DNA from: Amaurobius ferox | Lineage: Eukaryota > Arthropoda > Arachnida > Araneae > Amaurobiidae | Length of the DNA stretch: 64,000 bases | Assembly (NCBI GenBank): GCA_951213105.1 | Contig: OX578138.1 | Coordinates: 64,145,040-64,209,039 of the forward strand | Direction: 5' to 3' | The notes under the pieces: generated by a model | Told to the model about the DNA's origin: nothing | The model's database searches: none | What the model saw: only the letters and a program-made list of their open reading frames with translations | Program-made: the position numbers and the translations under genes | Part shown: piece after piece, positions 27,890 to 41,400 of the stretch | Position numbering within the stretch: the first letter of the stretch is position 1 | Layout of the letters: the number at the start of each line of letters is the position of its first letter

Positions 27890-30800
27890 AACTTGAAAAA
27901 TTGCTACAATTTTTAGTAAATTGATTAAAAAGCTAAAAGCAAAAAAATAATTTATAATACAACTTGTAAAGCGCTATGCTGCAATTTTACATGCGTATAC
28001 CTAATTAACGAGTACATTGCTACTTGTCCTATTTGCGAATTTATATATATATATATATATATATAATTTTGTAGAATATCAATAGAAAATCAATAGACAT
28101 TTTGTTACTAATTAATGTAAGTACACAAAATTTCATAGAATTAACATAATTTTTAAAGACAGTATCCCCATGGAAAAGTAAAAATTTTAATATTTTGAGA
28201 ATTTTTAATATAACTTGAGTAATTGATTCCTAAACAACAGAATCTCAGTAAATTGATAGTTCAATTTTACTACTTAAAAGATACATCTTTAAATATCATT
28301 CATTCATTCATTCATTCATATATTTGTTTTACAGTTCTGATTAACTTATATTTGTTTTATGATTCTGATGCTTCTTCCCACAAGAGGTATTATCATCTAT
28401 GAGGATTTGAAGATTTTACTTATATAGCAAAGATTCTTTTTTTAAGCAAGTAAGAGTTAGCAGATATGCATATACTAAGGCATAGTGACCTATGCCTACT
28501 GGCTTTACTATGCCTACTGGCTTTACTATGTTTTACTGACTCTACTATCTCACTATTCAAATCAGTACAGTGCATATGAAATAAAATCAAGTTAATAGCT
28601 TTTTCAAAAGTGGCTTGTCACCATAGGCACTTAGTGAAATTTAATTGTCTAAATTATTTTTTCTAGTCAGCGTAATTAAAATCATACTGCATCTTAAATA
28701 GATGATGTCATATTTGGTAATAAAAGTGGAAGAAACAACTGGTTAAAAATTAAGAAAATGAATGAACAATTTTGCAAATTTTTAACACAGATAATGTAGT
28801 TTTACTTACAGCCTTAAACCATACATTTCAATTTGAAAAAGTTTTGAATATTACAACAATATTTCACATTCTATTAAAATATTATAGGCATCTTACATAA
28901 TAAAAAAAGATGCCTGTGTGTGTGCAGTCAATAACGGTCTGTAGCACAATTCTAAAGTTTTGCAAAAATGTTCCGTAATGTATCTTCGGATTCTAATGAT
29001 TTTTTTTATATTTCTTTATTTCATAAGTAATTTTAATTTTGGTGATTTATTAAGTGGGCGAACTGTTAAATTTTTTTATTTTATTTTCTACCCTGCAGTC
29101 ATATCACAGATTGAAGTGCAGATTTTTCACCCTATCGACTGTGCGTGTCCAACAGACGGGTTTAAGCCATGACTACAGGAGAGGGGGGGGGGGGATCACT
29201 TCTGCATTTATGTGGAATGTGTGCTCATGTAGGATAGGAGATATTTGTTTTGCATTTTCGTGAGAGGTCAAAATGGGTTTTGGTGCTTGTAAGAGGTAAG
29301 GGTATAATTATTTTTATTTTGGGTGTGGTCACATCGTTGCTCCAGTGTATACAGATTGCATGCAATTTTTATGATAATTTATATAAATAAAATTTATTTA
29401 TTTTGTTATTTTTTTAGATCAATGAATTCAATTTATCCCTGCTTAACTCCTGGAGCAATGCCAGGTACACAATCTAATTATACAATAATAATGAAATAAC
29501 TATAAAACAAAATTACCTTCCGATTACTTTTCCACAAATGCTTGATGTATGCAAACGTCACTTGGGGATGAGTGCATGGTAATAAGGTATCAGCTTTTGA
29601 GGATGGGTCTGTTTCAAGCAGCATAACTAGGGTTCGATTAGATAGTGTCTAAAAACATCAAAATTTCCTGTTTCATAAATTACTAAAACTATAAATGTGG
29701 ACATAAAATTAATTCTTAATTTCATAACTTTAATGGTAGTAAGAAGTGTTTTGTTTTTAGATTTTTCTTAAGCTAGTACTCTGTAAATATTTAAAGAATC
29801 CTATGCAACTGCATAATGCAGATATGAGTAACGATAATTTTTTCAATTAATTAGTAATTGAGACATTTTATATTTTTGCTTTAATCTTTATTTGAGAAAT
29901 ATTAAATTTTAATTTATTGTAATATTAATACTAATATTATTTTAAGTAAAGGGAGCCACTGTTTTTCATGTGTAAAACTGCATCCTTGGGATTGGGTTTC
30001 TGATCCTTACGATATGCCTTGCTCAAAATACCAGTCCTTACAAAGCAGAATCGGCTGCTGTTAGTACTATAGTGTTCTAGGGTGTGTAACCACCTGAGAA
30101 CACCATATGCTGTTTGTGAGAAGATGGACAGCCAAGTGACTTGAGCACATGCTCCTAGAACTATAGGAACTGTGCGGAATCTACACTGATGATGGATAGA
30201 GTCCATCTTACCCAGATGTCGAAGGATACCCAACGCTTGGTTGGGGGAAACTAAGCTGTGATACTGACCAGATCATGCTTTAATGTTGTTGTTGTTGAAA
30301 CCCAGACCGTCCGACCTACCAGAAAGGTGTAAGGTAACTGTTTGGACGGTCGGGAAGTGCCACCCAATTTAGACCGGAACCCAGTGGGGGAGGCATCCAC
30401 AGGGACCGTACCCTCCTTCCCCTACCACCAACCTCTCGGAAGGACTTTCGGACCCACATGCTTTAATGTGTAAATCAGCTAAAAAACAGAGTAGTTAACC
30501 TTTTTTTTTACACTTTAGTGCTCCATGGATAGGGTACGAAATTTCCACTCGCTAATGGCAAGTAGAAAGTTTCACCTGACTAGTAAAGACAGTATACATT
30601 TTTTTTTTTTTTTTCCCCGTCCTAGAAAATGCTACAATATTTGTGAAAATTAAAATCTTCAATTACTTACCTGCTTCTTGTGTAAAACACCTACTAATGC
30701 AATTTATTGTTCAGCTCAGTATAATCATTATAGCAGTGCAGAGCTTTTTATTGTGAATGATTTAAGATTTAACTATGTCATGAAAGTTTAATGAGAATGC

Positions 30801-32421
30801 ACACTTACTGTGGCTGCTACTAATATAAACTATCATACATATTTTCCACAGTTTACAATGGCTATGCAGGGCAGAAATTTAAAATTTCTTCATTAAAAAA
30901 AATTTAAGTTTTGTGTAAGTGTATTTATTTAGTGGAATGGATAGGATATAAGTTCACATCTTAGGTAAATGTCAATGAAGCGGCGTTGTTAAGAGTCTAT
31001 CAAAATGAAGATAGATTCAAAAATCTATTGCTTATTTAAGATTTTTTTTTTTTTTTTTTTTTTTTATCTGTTTTACATAGAGCTGTGGAGTTGAAATTGG
31101 TTCAAATATAGACTCCTAAATAAAACTATCTGAATATAATTTTATATTGAAATATTTAATATTTTTTAATACTTTTTTTAAATATATTTTAGGCAATAAA
31201 TTTAAAAAACATTAAATGTTTACCAATTAAAAAAATGTTGATATAAAAATATTAAAAATTAATTGCTATTTATGTCAGTATGAAAGTCAGATATTATAAA
31301 ACAAGAGGAGTCTGAGTCAAGTGCCTTTTCTTGAGCACAGTTTCAACTGCTTTAATAATATAAAATCAACTAGCAGAAATAGACTAAAAACCAGCAAAAT
31401 GAGTAAACTTTTAGTTATATTTATTAAAGATCTACATTTGGATAATTTTAATTCCGAATTAGTCATTGATAAATGGTAGTTTTCGGCTAATAAAGGTAAA
31501 TACGTCAATAGAGAAGAATAAATAATTATCCACTTTGAATATGTTTTTTTTTTTTCATATTTTTTTACAAATCATTATCAGTATATGTAGGTACAATTAT
31601 TTGCACATACATAAAACTTTACTGTTATGTGTATAGTTATGTTATTTTATTTACATAATGATTTATTTTATTTACATAATTACAGATCAATTTTAATGCA
31701 ATTATTTTCAATAAAATATGACAAATATGTTTTGAAATACTATTATTTATATTATACTGGCAAGTGAAAAAAGTTTTTGGGGAGTAAACTCCGAGCTGAA
31801 ATTTCTTTCTCTGGGGTATTGTGGAGTTTATAGAGATAATAATCTAAGGCTTTTGTCAAAATTACTCAGTAAAATGGTTAAATTATGAAAGATTAATGTA
31901 TTAATTTTAGACTAATATTGAAATAACAAAAAAATTATATAAACAAAAGAAAGCATGATAAAATACACATAATATACCAGTCGTCCAGCTTTACGGCACA
32001 GACTTGCATATTTCAACCAGGATCTCATATCTTCTTGAGGACTGACAACCAAAGAATGAACCTGCATAATTTTTTGCCAGTCTTCTACAATTCTTTGACA
32101 GCCCTGAAATAAAACAAGCATAAAAAATCTTAAAATGAACTTATAAAGCAGATATACAATTAGTCAAGCTGACTTATACCGAACTTGCTTATAGTGATTT
32201 TATAAGTCTGGTAAGTCTGAAAAGACAAAAACACGTATGTTAAACATGTATACATATATATATATAAGAAAAGCTAATATACTTTATTATAATAAAAGCT
32301 TATTTACTTTACAGTTATAGTTTTATGTCTTACAAAATATTTCTAATACATCTTTGGTTTTATATATACTATTTTTATTATATATATATCCATATTATAT
32401 ATATATATAAACACATTAAAC

Positions 32422-32476
<55 letters not shown>

Positions 32477-35400
32477 AAAAGCTAATATACTTTTTTATAA
32501 TAAAAGATTATTTACTTTTTAGTTATAGTTTATTAAAAAGTAAAAGTAAAGTGCTACAAAATATTTCTAATAAATCTTTGGTTTTACATATACTATTTTT
32601 ATTATATATATATATACATATATATAATAGATGTGTGTGTATATATATGTATATTTGTGTGTGTGTATGTACATATATATCTCTAAAACTTCTCTGGACC
32701 TCTATAAACTATTTATATTCTTTATATATTTTGCATAGCAAGTAATTAGGCAAATTTGCAATATTTTACTTTTCCCTAGTTATAAATTGTTTGGTAAGTG
32801 TTTAAATTTGGTATTATACGTAGGTATCTTATATTTTATGTTATGGTTATATGAGTTACAACTTATCTCTAATCTATCATTGGAATTTAATATAATATTG
32901 TTTATACACTGCTGGACAATTGCTAAGGATGGATGACACTATCACCCATAGCAACCACAAAATGAAAGGAAGCAAAATGCGGAAGAAAATTAGAATAAGT
33001 GCGGGAAATAGTAAGAAGAGGAGTGTGTATGCAAACTTTTTGTTTCCACACCTGTTTGTCACATGATAGCGCTGATAAGAGATTTAAAGGATTTAATGCG
33101 TGTGGACAGCTATTGTTCCAAGTGAAAGTTTTACAGGAAAAATTTAATTGACGAACTTGAAATTTTCGGTATGTCTTCCTGATATCACTTAGATGATTTT
33201 ACGTGTGGCCATATTATTGGAAAGATCGAAGAAGGGCGAAAAATAACAGATGTTGCCAGAATGTTCGACATCGCCCACAGAGTTGTTTCACGGATGTGGC
33301 AAGCATTTAAAATGACTGGAATGTGTAGCAAGCGTCACGGGGGATGTCATGTTAGAAGTACGATGCCTGCAGAAGACAAGTACATTGTCCTATCAGAAAA
33401 AAGGGACCAGCGCACCACGACTCAGCAGGTGGCAAATCAGTTTTTTACTACCACAGGACAACAGATCTCCCAAAAAATTGCAGCCAGACATTTGGGAGGA
33501 GGAGGATTATATGCCCGCAGACCTGTTATGTGTGTCCCATTGTCCAGATTGCACTGTACCACCTGTTTGCAATGATGTCATGAGCATCGAAATTAGACGG
33601 AACAAGACTGGGTTTGCATACTATTCTCAGATGAGAGTAGATTCAGTCTGTCATTGGATTGCAGATGCCAACTGATTTGGTGCGAGAGTGGTACTGTTTA
33701 TCGTGCAGAAAATATGCAGGAAAGCATACCTGCCAACCTGGGAAAATTGGAATGTGTAAAATTTTGCGTGAATGACATTTATAATGATTTCTTTTTTAAA
33801 CTACACGGGCAAACGACATTTCTAATAAATTCAACTATATACACGTACCTGCATTAAAAAATATTACATTAAATATCAGGTTTACTGGTAGAATATGAAA
33901 ATTCAGGACACCAATTTTATAAAATTTCAGGACAATAAATTATAAAGCAAAAAATATATAAAGGTTTTATCCGGTGAGAATTACTTTATAAAAACATAAA
34001 GCCAAACATAAAGACAAATATTTATGTTTGGCAAAACATAGTTTTTCACTAAAGAGAGTAACAAATATTGATCTTTAATAAAAAAAAAATATATATATAG
34101 CACTGAATTATATTCCTGCCAAAATGGTTTCCCTTTTATTTGCCTAAATCATTGCTTTAATACCACTTTTTGGAAAATATCCCTTCACAGAGTTTATACC
34201 CATTTTTTAAATAGAAAAATTTATATTATGCAAATATAATTAAAAAATTAACTTAATAATTAGCCATAATATGAAAATAAGCTAGTTTAGTCGATCTAAT
34301 ATGCAACATTTAAATGATGGAGATGGATGAAAAAAGATACTAACGTACTCTCGGCAATTCACGTGAAGTAACTGAATTGCGCAATCGCACTATTTATGTG
34401 AAAATAATTAAGAAATTAACCGTAATAATTAATCAGAATATGAAAATAAGCTAGTTTAGTCGATCCAATATGCAACATTTAAATGATGGAGATGGATGGA
34501 AAAAGATACTAACGTACGCTCAGTAATTCACACGAAGTAACTGAATTGCGTAATCGCACTGTTTATGCGAAAATAATTGAGAAATTAACAGTAATAATTA
34601 ATTAGAATATGAAAATAAGCTAGTTTAGTCAATCAAAAATGCAATATTTAGAAGATTGAGATGGATGGAAAAAGATACTATTGTACTCTCGGCGATTCAT
34701 GAGAACAAACTGAATTGCGCAATCGCAGTGTTTATGCGAAATTAATGAACAAAATAACATTTTACCGATTTATGCTGAATTAGACAACCTTTGAAGAAGT
34801 ATATTTATTACTTTTATAAAATAAGCGATCGAGATCTTAATTTACGTTACACGCGGCCGTAAATCTCCGTTAATTTGATTGGCATTACCCTGCATTTTAT
34901 TATGGATTTGCTACGATCCCGGAAATGGTAAATATTAGTGTTAAAAAAGAGGAAATGCGGTGTTTCCGAGGAATTATACTATGTCTGGTTAATTGATAAA
35001 TTTCAAACATAAAAAGCCGGAGAATTTCGCCGGGGATTGATTTCCTATTAATGTTAAAAAATTCAAATAAATGCGGAAATGCGTAAAATACAGCAATAAA
35101 TGCGTAAAAGCGTAAAGAGCAGTTAAAATGCGTAAATTTTACGCATAATGCGTAAAAGTTGGCAGGTATGGGAAAGGGACCGATATCCGACATGCAGTAT
35201 TAAGGTATGAGCCAGCATCATGAACAATGGCCACACATCCCTACATGTGGTTGCAACTGGGATTATGACCAGCCAACGATACACTGATGAAGTTCTACTA
35301 TCTTATGTTCACCTTTTCCATGGTGCTGTCAGTGATAAATTTGCTTTCATGGACGATAATGCATCATGTCATCGAACACTAGCTGTTCAGGATTGTCTAG

Positions 35401-38400
35401 TCAGCAAGGGTATTCATTGCCTCGTATGACTAGCACATTCTCCAAATCATCTAAACCCCATTGAAAATGTTTAGGATGCTTTAGGGAGGCGACTTGCTAG
35501 TCGAAAATATCCTCCAACAAACAAGAACACCCTCATCCATGCACTGACAGAGGAATGGGATAACTTACCTCAACAGCTGCTGGATAATGTTGTGCAAAGC
35601 ATAACACGATGTGTGGAATGTTGCATCGCACTCCACGGTGGACATATCCCATACTGACACCTTTCTCAAAGGTGCCTGCTATCGTTCATAAGCATTTTTC
35701 CATTTCTCTATGCATAGCATCAAATGAACACTTTTTTCCTTTCAGATGTTTCAAAATCTTCTGTATTTTCCTATTTTCCAGAACAATAAATGATCTTTAT
35801 TCTAATGTCCGAACAATGTGGCAATAATATTTTATCCTGTTGGACCTCCACCCCCGCTTAATATTGTGCTACATTGCAATTTGTGATCCATCCTTAGCAA
35901 TTGTCCAGCAGTGTGTATATATATATATATATATATACAGGATGTCCAGTGCTATCGGTAACCAATGGCTATTTCCTTAACAGTTAGTCACAGAGATATA
36001 CTTCCAATTGTAAAAATGTTTTAAATTTTAAAATCTATTATCTTAGAAACAATTTAAATCAATAAATGCATTTTTGAAAGAAAAACGAAATATAAATTTT
36101 TATATAGTTCCCCAGTCCTACCAGTTATATTTAGGAAACTCATCCTCATACAATTTCATGCAAAATAAAAAATAATCTTTTTACGACCAAAATTCACAGA
36201 CTTATAGCTGCTTAAAGTTGGAGCACTTTTTGTGCTAAGAAATGGGGGTTATACACAAATTAATTGGAGAGACAAATATTTCACAGCAATTTCATTATTT
36301 TTTGCAGCAATATACATTACACTAAACAATATTAAAGATATAATTATTTGTAACACAAAAAATATCAAAAATATTTATCACTCGACACCCTGATATTTTA
36401 TAAAAAGCTTTGCTTCATTTTCGATAATATGTCAGCAAATGCAACCGAAACATAATACTTTAAATACAGAATTTCAATATTTATATAGTCTCTTAAAGGT
36501 TGCCTAAAACGGGACATTTTTATGTGATGAAATGCGACTGAAGTCATAAAGTTTAATGCTTCATAACTCGGTGAATTTTGGTCATAAATGATGACCTTTT
36601 TTTTATTTTGCATGAAATTGTACGAGTATGATTTTCCTAAATATAACTGGGACCAAGGGACTGTATAAAAATTTATATTTCGTATTTCTTTCAGAAATGC
36701 ATTTATTGATTTAAACTGTTTCTAAGATAATAGATTTTAAAATTTAAAACATTTTTGCAATTGGAAGTACATCTCTGTGACTAACGGTTGAGGAAATAGC
36801 CACTGGCCACCGATAGTGTTATGCCGAGATTTGACAGCTCTAAATTTAATTAATAGTTCAAAATTTGTAATAGCTTAAAATTCATTATTTTCCCCTTTTC
36901 CCTTCAAAATTCTAAATTTATTGGTTGTTTTGAATATTTCGGCGATTTATTTCCCCCTTAACGTAATTTGTTATCTTTTTAATGTTTTTATTGTTCAAAA
37001 TTGTGCGCAATGTGCCTTTAAACGTTAAATAATCTTTTGTTAATTCTCATAATCTTCGTTTTCAGCTGTTAACTTCATTTCAGTTCATTCACGAATCCGC
37101 ATAAAAAAGGCACTTTATTTGCTTTTAAGTGGGTAGTGCATGGCTGAGCTGAGGGTGGTGTAAGCATGAGAAGGCCAGGATCATGTTGTATATAGGGAAG
37201 GAGGCGGACCCAAAAGCGAGGAATGCCTGGGGGCGCCATGGGAAGTGTATTTTTTATGTCACATTGCCCAGGCTCTGCTACACACTACTGGGGTTGTTTG
37301 GCTTTTGTTTTGATTGGGAGGGATTTGATTTTTTTTGTTTTATGAGCAGTGTATTTTTTCCCCCTTGTTTGATTTAAATCTTTTTATTAAATTTGGTGAG
37401 AATTCAGATTTTTTTTTCTTTTTTCGTCAGGTTTAGTTCGAGTTTTTGAAAATTTTAGAGTTGTAATGAATGTTTTCTTTTTGGAGGTTTTTCTCTTCTC
37501 TTAAAGGAGAGGTACGAAATTTTTTTTTAATGAAAGTCTGAGAGAAGTGCAGGTTTTAAATTTTATGGTCATGATCAGTGTGCCTTCCCTGTATGTAAAA
37601 TATGTATTGTAAACATTTTTCAGATTTGTAATCCCAGGAGTTGCTACATGAAGCGATTGTTCTCGTAGGTTTACAATTTCTCTGCCACCAGGATGGTGCT
37701 CTCTCTTGGTCATTTTCGGCTCTTTGTTGTGAAAAATTTTATTCTAAAATTTTTTTTCCGGTGGTCGAGAGGAATTATGTTATGCCGAGATTTGACAGCT
37801 CTAAATTTAATTAATAGTTCAAAATTTGTAATAGCTTAAAATTCATTATTTTCCCCTTTTCCCTTCAAAATTCTAAATTTATTGGTTGTTTTGAATATTT
37901 CGGCAATTTATTTCCCCCTTAACATAATTTGTTATCTTTTTAATGTTTTTATTGTTCAAAATTGTGTGCAATGTGCCTTTAAACGTTAAATAATCTTTTG
38001 TTAATTCTCATAATCTTCGTTTTCAGCTGTTAACTTCATTTCAGTTCATTCACGAATCCGCATAAAAAAGGCACTTTTTAAGACGAAATTTGACTTTCCC
38101 TCGCTTATCAGTAAACACCTGCTAGAGGGGTGCCAGCAGGGTTGCCTCACGACATCCGGTGACCATGCGTCACCGCGTGGGCTCGTGGTTGCTGTTTGGG
38201 AGAAGTGATCTTTTTCTGATTTTTGGCATAACAGCGTTTTATTTCCGCAGTGTATGCGTGGGCGCTCGGCGCAAAGCGCAGAGTTTCGCTCGCCAAGTTT
38301 GGCGTCTCCTGGGAAGGCAAGCGTGTTGCCGGACATTCGATTGCTGACCGGCTCTGTGGTAGGTGGTGTGTTTTTTGCCGGAAAAGATCCGTGGATCGGG

Positions 38401-41400
38401 GCCCCAATGCTTGGGCGCCCGTATCCCGCGGTCGCCGGGAGTATGTTTTAAATTTGTGCAGAATGGCCTGACATCGCAGGGGCGTGCCTCATATTTGGAC
38501 AACTTCCACACAAGAAGTGAAAAGGTGGTTTGGATCAGTGACCCACGGACTACCCTCCTTGGGAAGCGCTCTTAATTGCGCTGGCAATATCAATTGCTCT
38601 GTCTGCGATCTGCCTCAGTGTTACCGCTCTATGGTCATCACTCATCACGGGCTATCACCTACTTTCATGTCAACCTTTGTGAGTGTTCAAGTCTTGGGGG
38701 GTGTTCAAAGATCAGTGTGCAAGCCCTCAGTGATCGTGTGCGTGCAAGCAGTGTCAATTAATTTTTAACGTGATTAAAATCCAAAGAAGAAAAGAGAGTT
38801 ATAAATAATGCCCTCAGTGATCGTGTGCGTGCAAGCAGTGTCATTTAATTTTTAACGTGATTAAAATCCAAAGAAGAAAAGAGAGTTATAAATAATTTGT
38901 TTAAGTGCTAGCACCGAGAAAGTTTGAGTATTAAGAAAGAAAAATGGTTGAGAATGAGTTGCTTGATTATTTTTGACAAAGCTATATTGCTGTATTGTGA
39001 TGAAGAAATGTGATTTTTAATATTTTCCTTTTATTTTCAAATTTAAGTTTTGGGTGGACAGCTCCTCAGGCAGACCAAACTCTGGTCTTCAGACCAGAGT
39101 GGATTCTGTTTCCTGGGTTTTGTTTTATTTTTGAATTTACCTATGAATATTCAAAGAGTTAACTGAGTTTTACTTTAACTGAAGTTAATTTTAATTATCC
39201 TCTTGGCAATGTACTAACCACTAAAAATAGCTGAATAAGAATTATATAAAATCTAACTTGTTTATGTTGGAAGCACTTAAGTAATTGTTAATAAAAGTTA
39301 ATTTTTAATTTAACAAATGAGTTGTGAATTCTTTAGTTGTTGTTGGCTGTGCTATTTATTTATTTAAAGGTAAGTGGAATTTTTAGGAGTTATTTGGTGT
39401 TGAAGAGTTTTTAAAAGGTTTACATAGTTGAGCACAGACCAAGCAATAGTAATGGTTGAGTTAAAGTAAATAAAGAAACAAAATAAATAATAAAAATTAT
39501 AAAAGCAAACTTTATTGTCAAAATCTATACGATCAGGCAAATGATTAAATATAAATTTAATAACTAGAATAATGAAATGTAAATAAATTAAAGATAAATA
39601 ATAAAATAAAGTATTAATGGTAATATTTCAAAAGGGGGAAACCAATATAACAATAGCACTCGACACCCTGATATAACTTATAAAACACACATTACCTGCA
39701 ATCTGTCCCACCATTTTTGCTTGATGGCATCTCTTCGCTCAGGTATCAACTTATACTGGATGACTTCTTCCAATTCTGACATCATTTGAACTTGGACCAT
39801 AGCCTAAGGATGTATTTGTTTAATATTCATTATATGTAGTAATATAAAGATAATTTAAAAAAATTCAAGTTGAATATATAATATTAATAGAATGAAACTC
39901 CAAATTTACATTTTTTAATAGATTAGCATAAAAGATTGGATGACATGGAAAATTGTAAAAAAAAAAAAAAAAAAAAGGATAACATGAATGAACAATAAAA
40001 ATGAAAATACATGCAAGATAAATTAACACAACCTAGAGTTCCTAGCCTTAGTTCAAATTTCCTAGCTTGTCATGACATCACAGAGAACTGGGAAAGAATT
40101 TCGCAGTTGGCTAGTGCATACTAGCTCTAGTTTGTATGATACATGGTGAGAGTGAACAACATGCTAGATATATATATATCTGTATTAATTAAACATATTA
40201 TAAAAAAGGTAATATTAAGTAAATGTGTAGTGATAGTGTACACTTGCTGTGTACTACTCTATAAATGAAACTATCATAATATACCGAAAGTTCAGCTGTT
40301 TTTACTTCCTAAAGATTTTGTATTTCATCAAAATGGATTAAGCCTATTCGCAGATGGGACTCTGCATTCACAAAACAAACCAAGGTATGAACTATCTTAT
40401 TTTATTTCTATTTTACTTTATTTTTCTATTAATTTATGTAGATAACAGGTCAAAATAGTAGTTTATTTTAAAAATGTGGCCTTGATTAAAATTATTTCTG
40501 TTGATAAAGTTGTCAATCTACTAAATGCTATTCTATTTCTTCATTGCTAGTAAAAATGCTATAGAACTTTCATTACTTATTAGGAATTAAAGATTTGATC
40601 TGAAACTGACAAATTTATTTATTTATTGCTGTTAAAGTGTTTTATTTTGAAAACAAAAATTAAGGAGTTTTTAATGGCATATCAAAAATTTTTGAGGACT
40701 TTATAGATTACACACTCAAACCCTCTACTTTATAATCAGCATTACTTTCTGAAGTAAAATATGTTTCAGAAAAATTAATTAATGCCAACACAGCTGCTTA
40801 AATTATATATATATATATATATTTTTAAATAACCCCAATATACAATCAAGTGCTACGTTAAGAACATAAGTAAGTATATAGTAAAACTAAGATTCATAAC
40901 AGACCAATGCACAATTTGAATTATTTGTAGCAGTGGAAATTCATTTAAAGTCTTTTTTGTCACAAATTTACATATATAAAAATTTTGCACAATAATAATT
41001 TTTTTTTAACTAATTCTTACATTTTATTTATTGTTTAATTAAAAAATATATCTATATTATATACACTGAACTGACTAACTAACTGAGTTGGATGATGTAT
41101 CAATTGTCTAATTATCGAGCACTTTCACTCTAGTTAGAATCTTGGTTTTGGTCTCATTTTGTATGTCAACTGAAAAATCTAATATTTTGTAAAATTCGAA
41201 TTAAGGGTAACAATGTAAAGGAATAATTAAACAAGTAAAAAAAAAAAAAAAAAATTCAAACTGATTAAGCACTTTCACTTGAGCCAGAATTTTGTTTTTG
41301 GTCTCATTTGATCTGTCTCAGCTTCCAGATCAATGAAAAATTCAAAAATTTCAATTAGGTGTGACAATACAAAGAGATTTTAAAATAATGATGTGGCAAA

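Larger units (their letters stand above)
33180..35655 (+). pseudogene. Tc1-like transposase, interrupted and degenerate
   Basis: Part 1 (about 33180-33724) has the paired helix-turn-helix region ([20 protein letters not shown] and [18 protein letters not shown]), then [14 protein letters not shown], and a damaged first catalytic segment. Part 2 (35171-35655) has [20 protein letters not shown], catalytic [11 protein letters not shown] and [11 protein letters not shown] with the Glu, ending HGGHIPY. In-frame stops (for example after GIHCLV at about 35427, and in ENV*DALG) and frameshifts are present besides the insertion. Confidence 0.9.
32905..35915 (+). mobile_element. Tc1-like DNA transposon, split by another element
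   Basis: The ends share a 28-bp inverted repeat (32907-32934; reversed 35886-35913) beginning CACTGCTGGACAATTGCTAA, with TA on the outer side (32903-32904, 35916-35917). Without the inserted element (33725-35170) and its duplicated bases the length is about 1.56 kb, normal for Tc1. It lies in intron I-J antisense to mTOR. The transposase is broken. Confidence 0.93.
35938..39670. mobile_element. Foldback (long inverted repeat) element, split by an LTR element
   Basis: The left arm starts CAGGATGTCCAGTGCTATCG (35938). The right arm is its inverse, read from 36812 downward and completed by 39657-39670 (reverse complement CAGGGTGTCGAGTG). The arms match over about 250 bp, for example TCTATTATCTTAGAAACA on the left and TGTTTCTAAGATAATAGA on the right. 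Without the insert it is about 893 bp. A third copy of the terminus lies in the middle (36379-36392). The possible ATA target duplication is unclear because the left flank is (TA)n. Non-coding. Confidence 0.8.

Noticed and set aside
29937..30233. 98-residue minus-strand ORF
   Set aside because: The same segment reads as a diverged 5S-like SINE on the plus strand, so the ORF is probably a shadow.
38046..38768. Cluster of GC-richer ORFs on both strands
   Set aside because: They lie in an LTR and recur in the solo LTRs with different stops; no retroviral-type domain visible.
40320..40390. Possible plus-strand exon ending CAAACCAAG|GTATGA
   Set aside because: Stop codon early in the natural frame and no recognisable protein; a good donor-like site alone is not enough.
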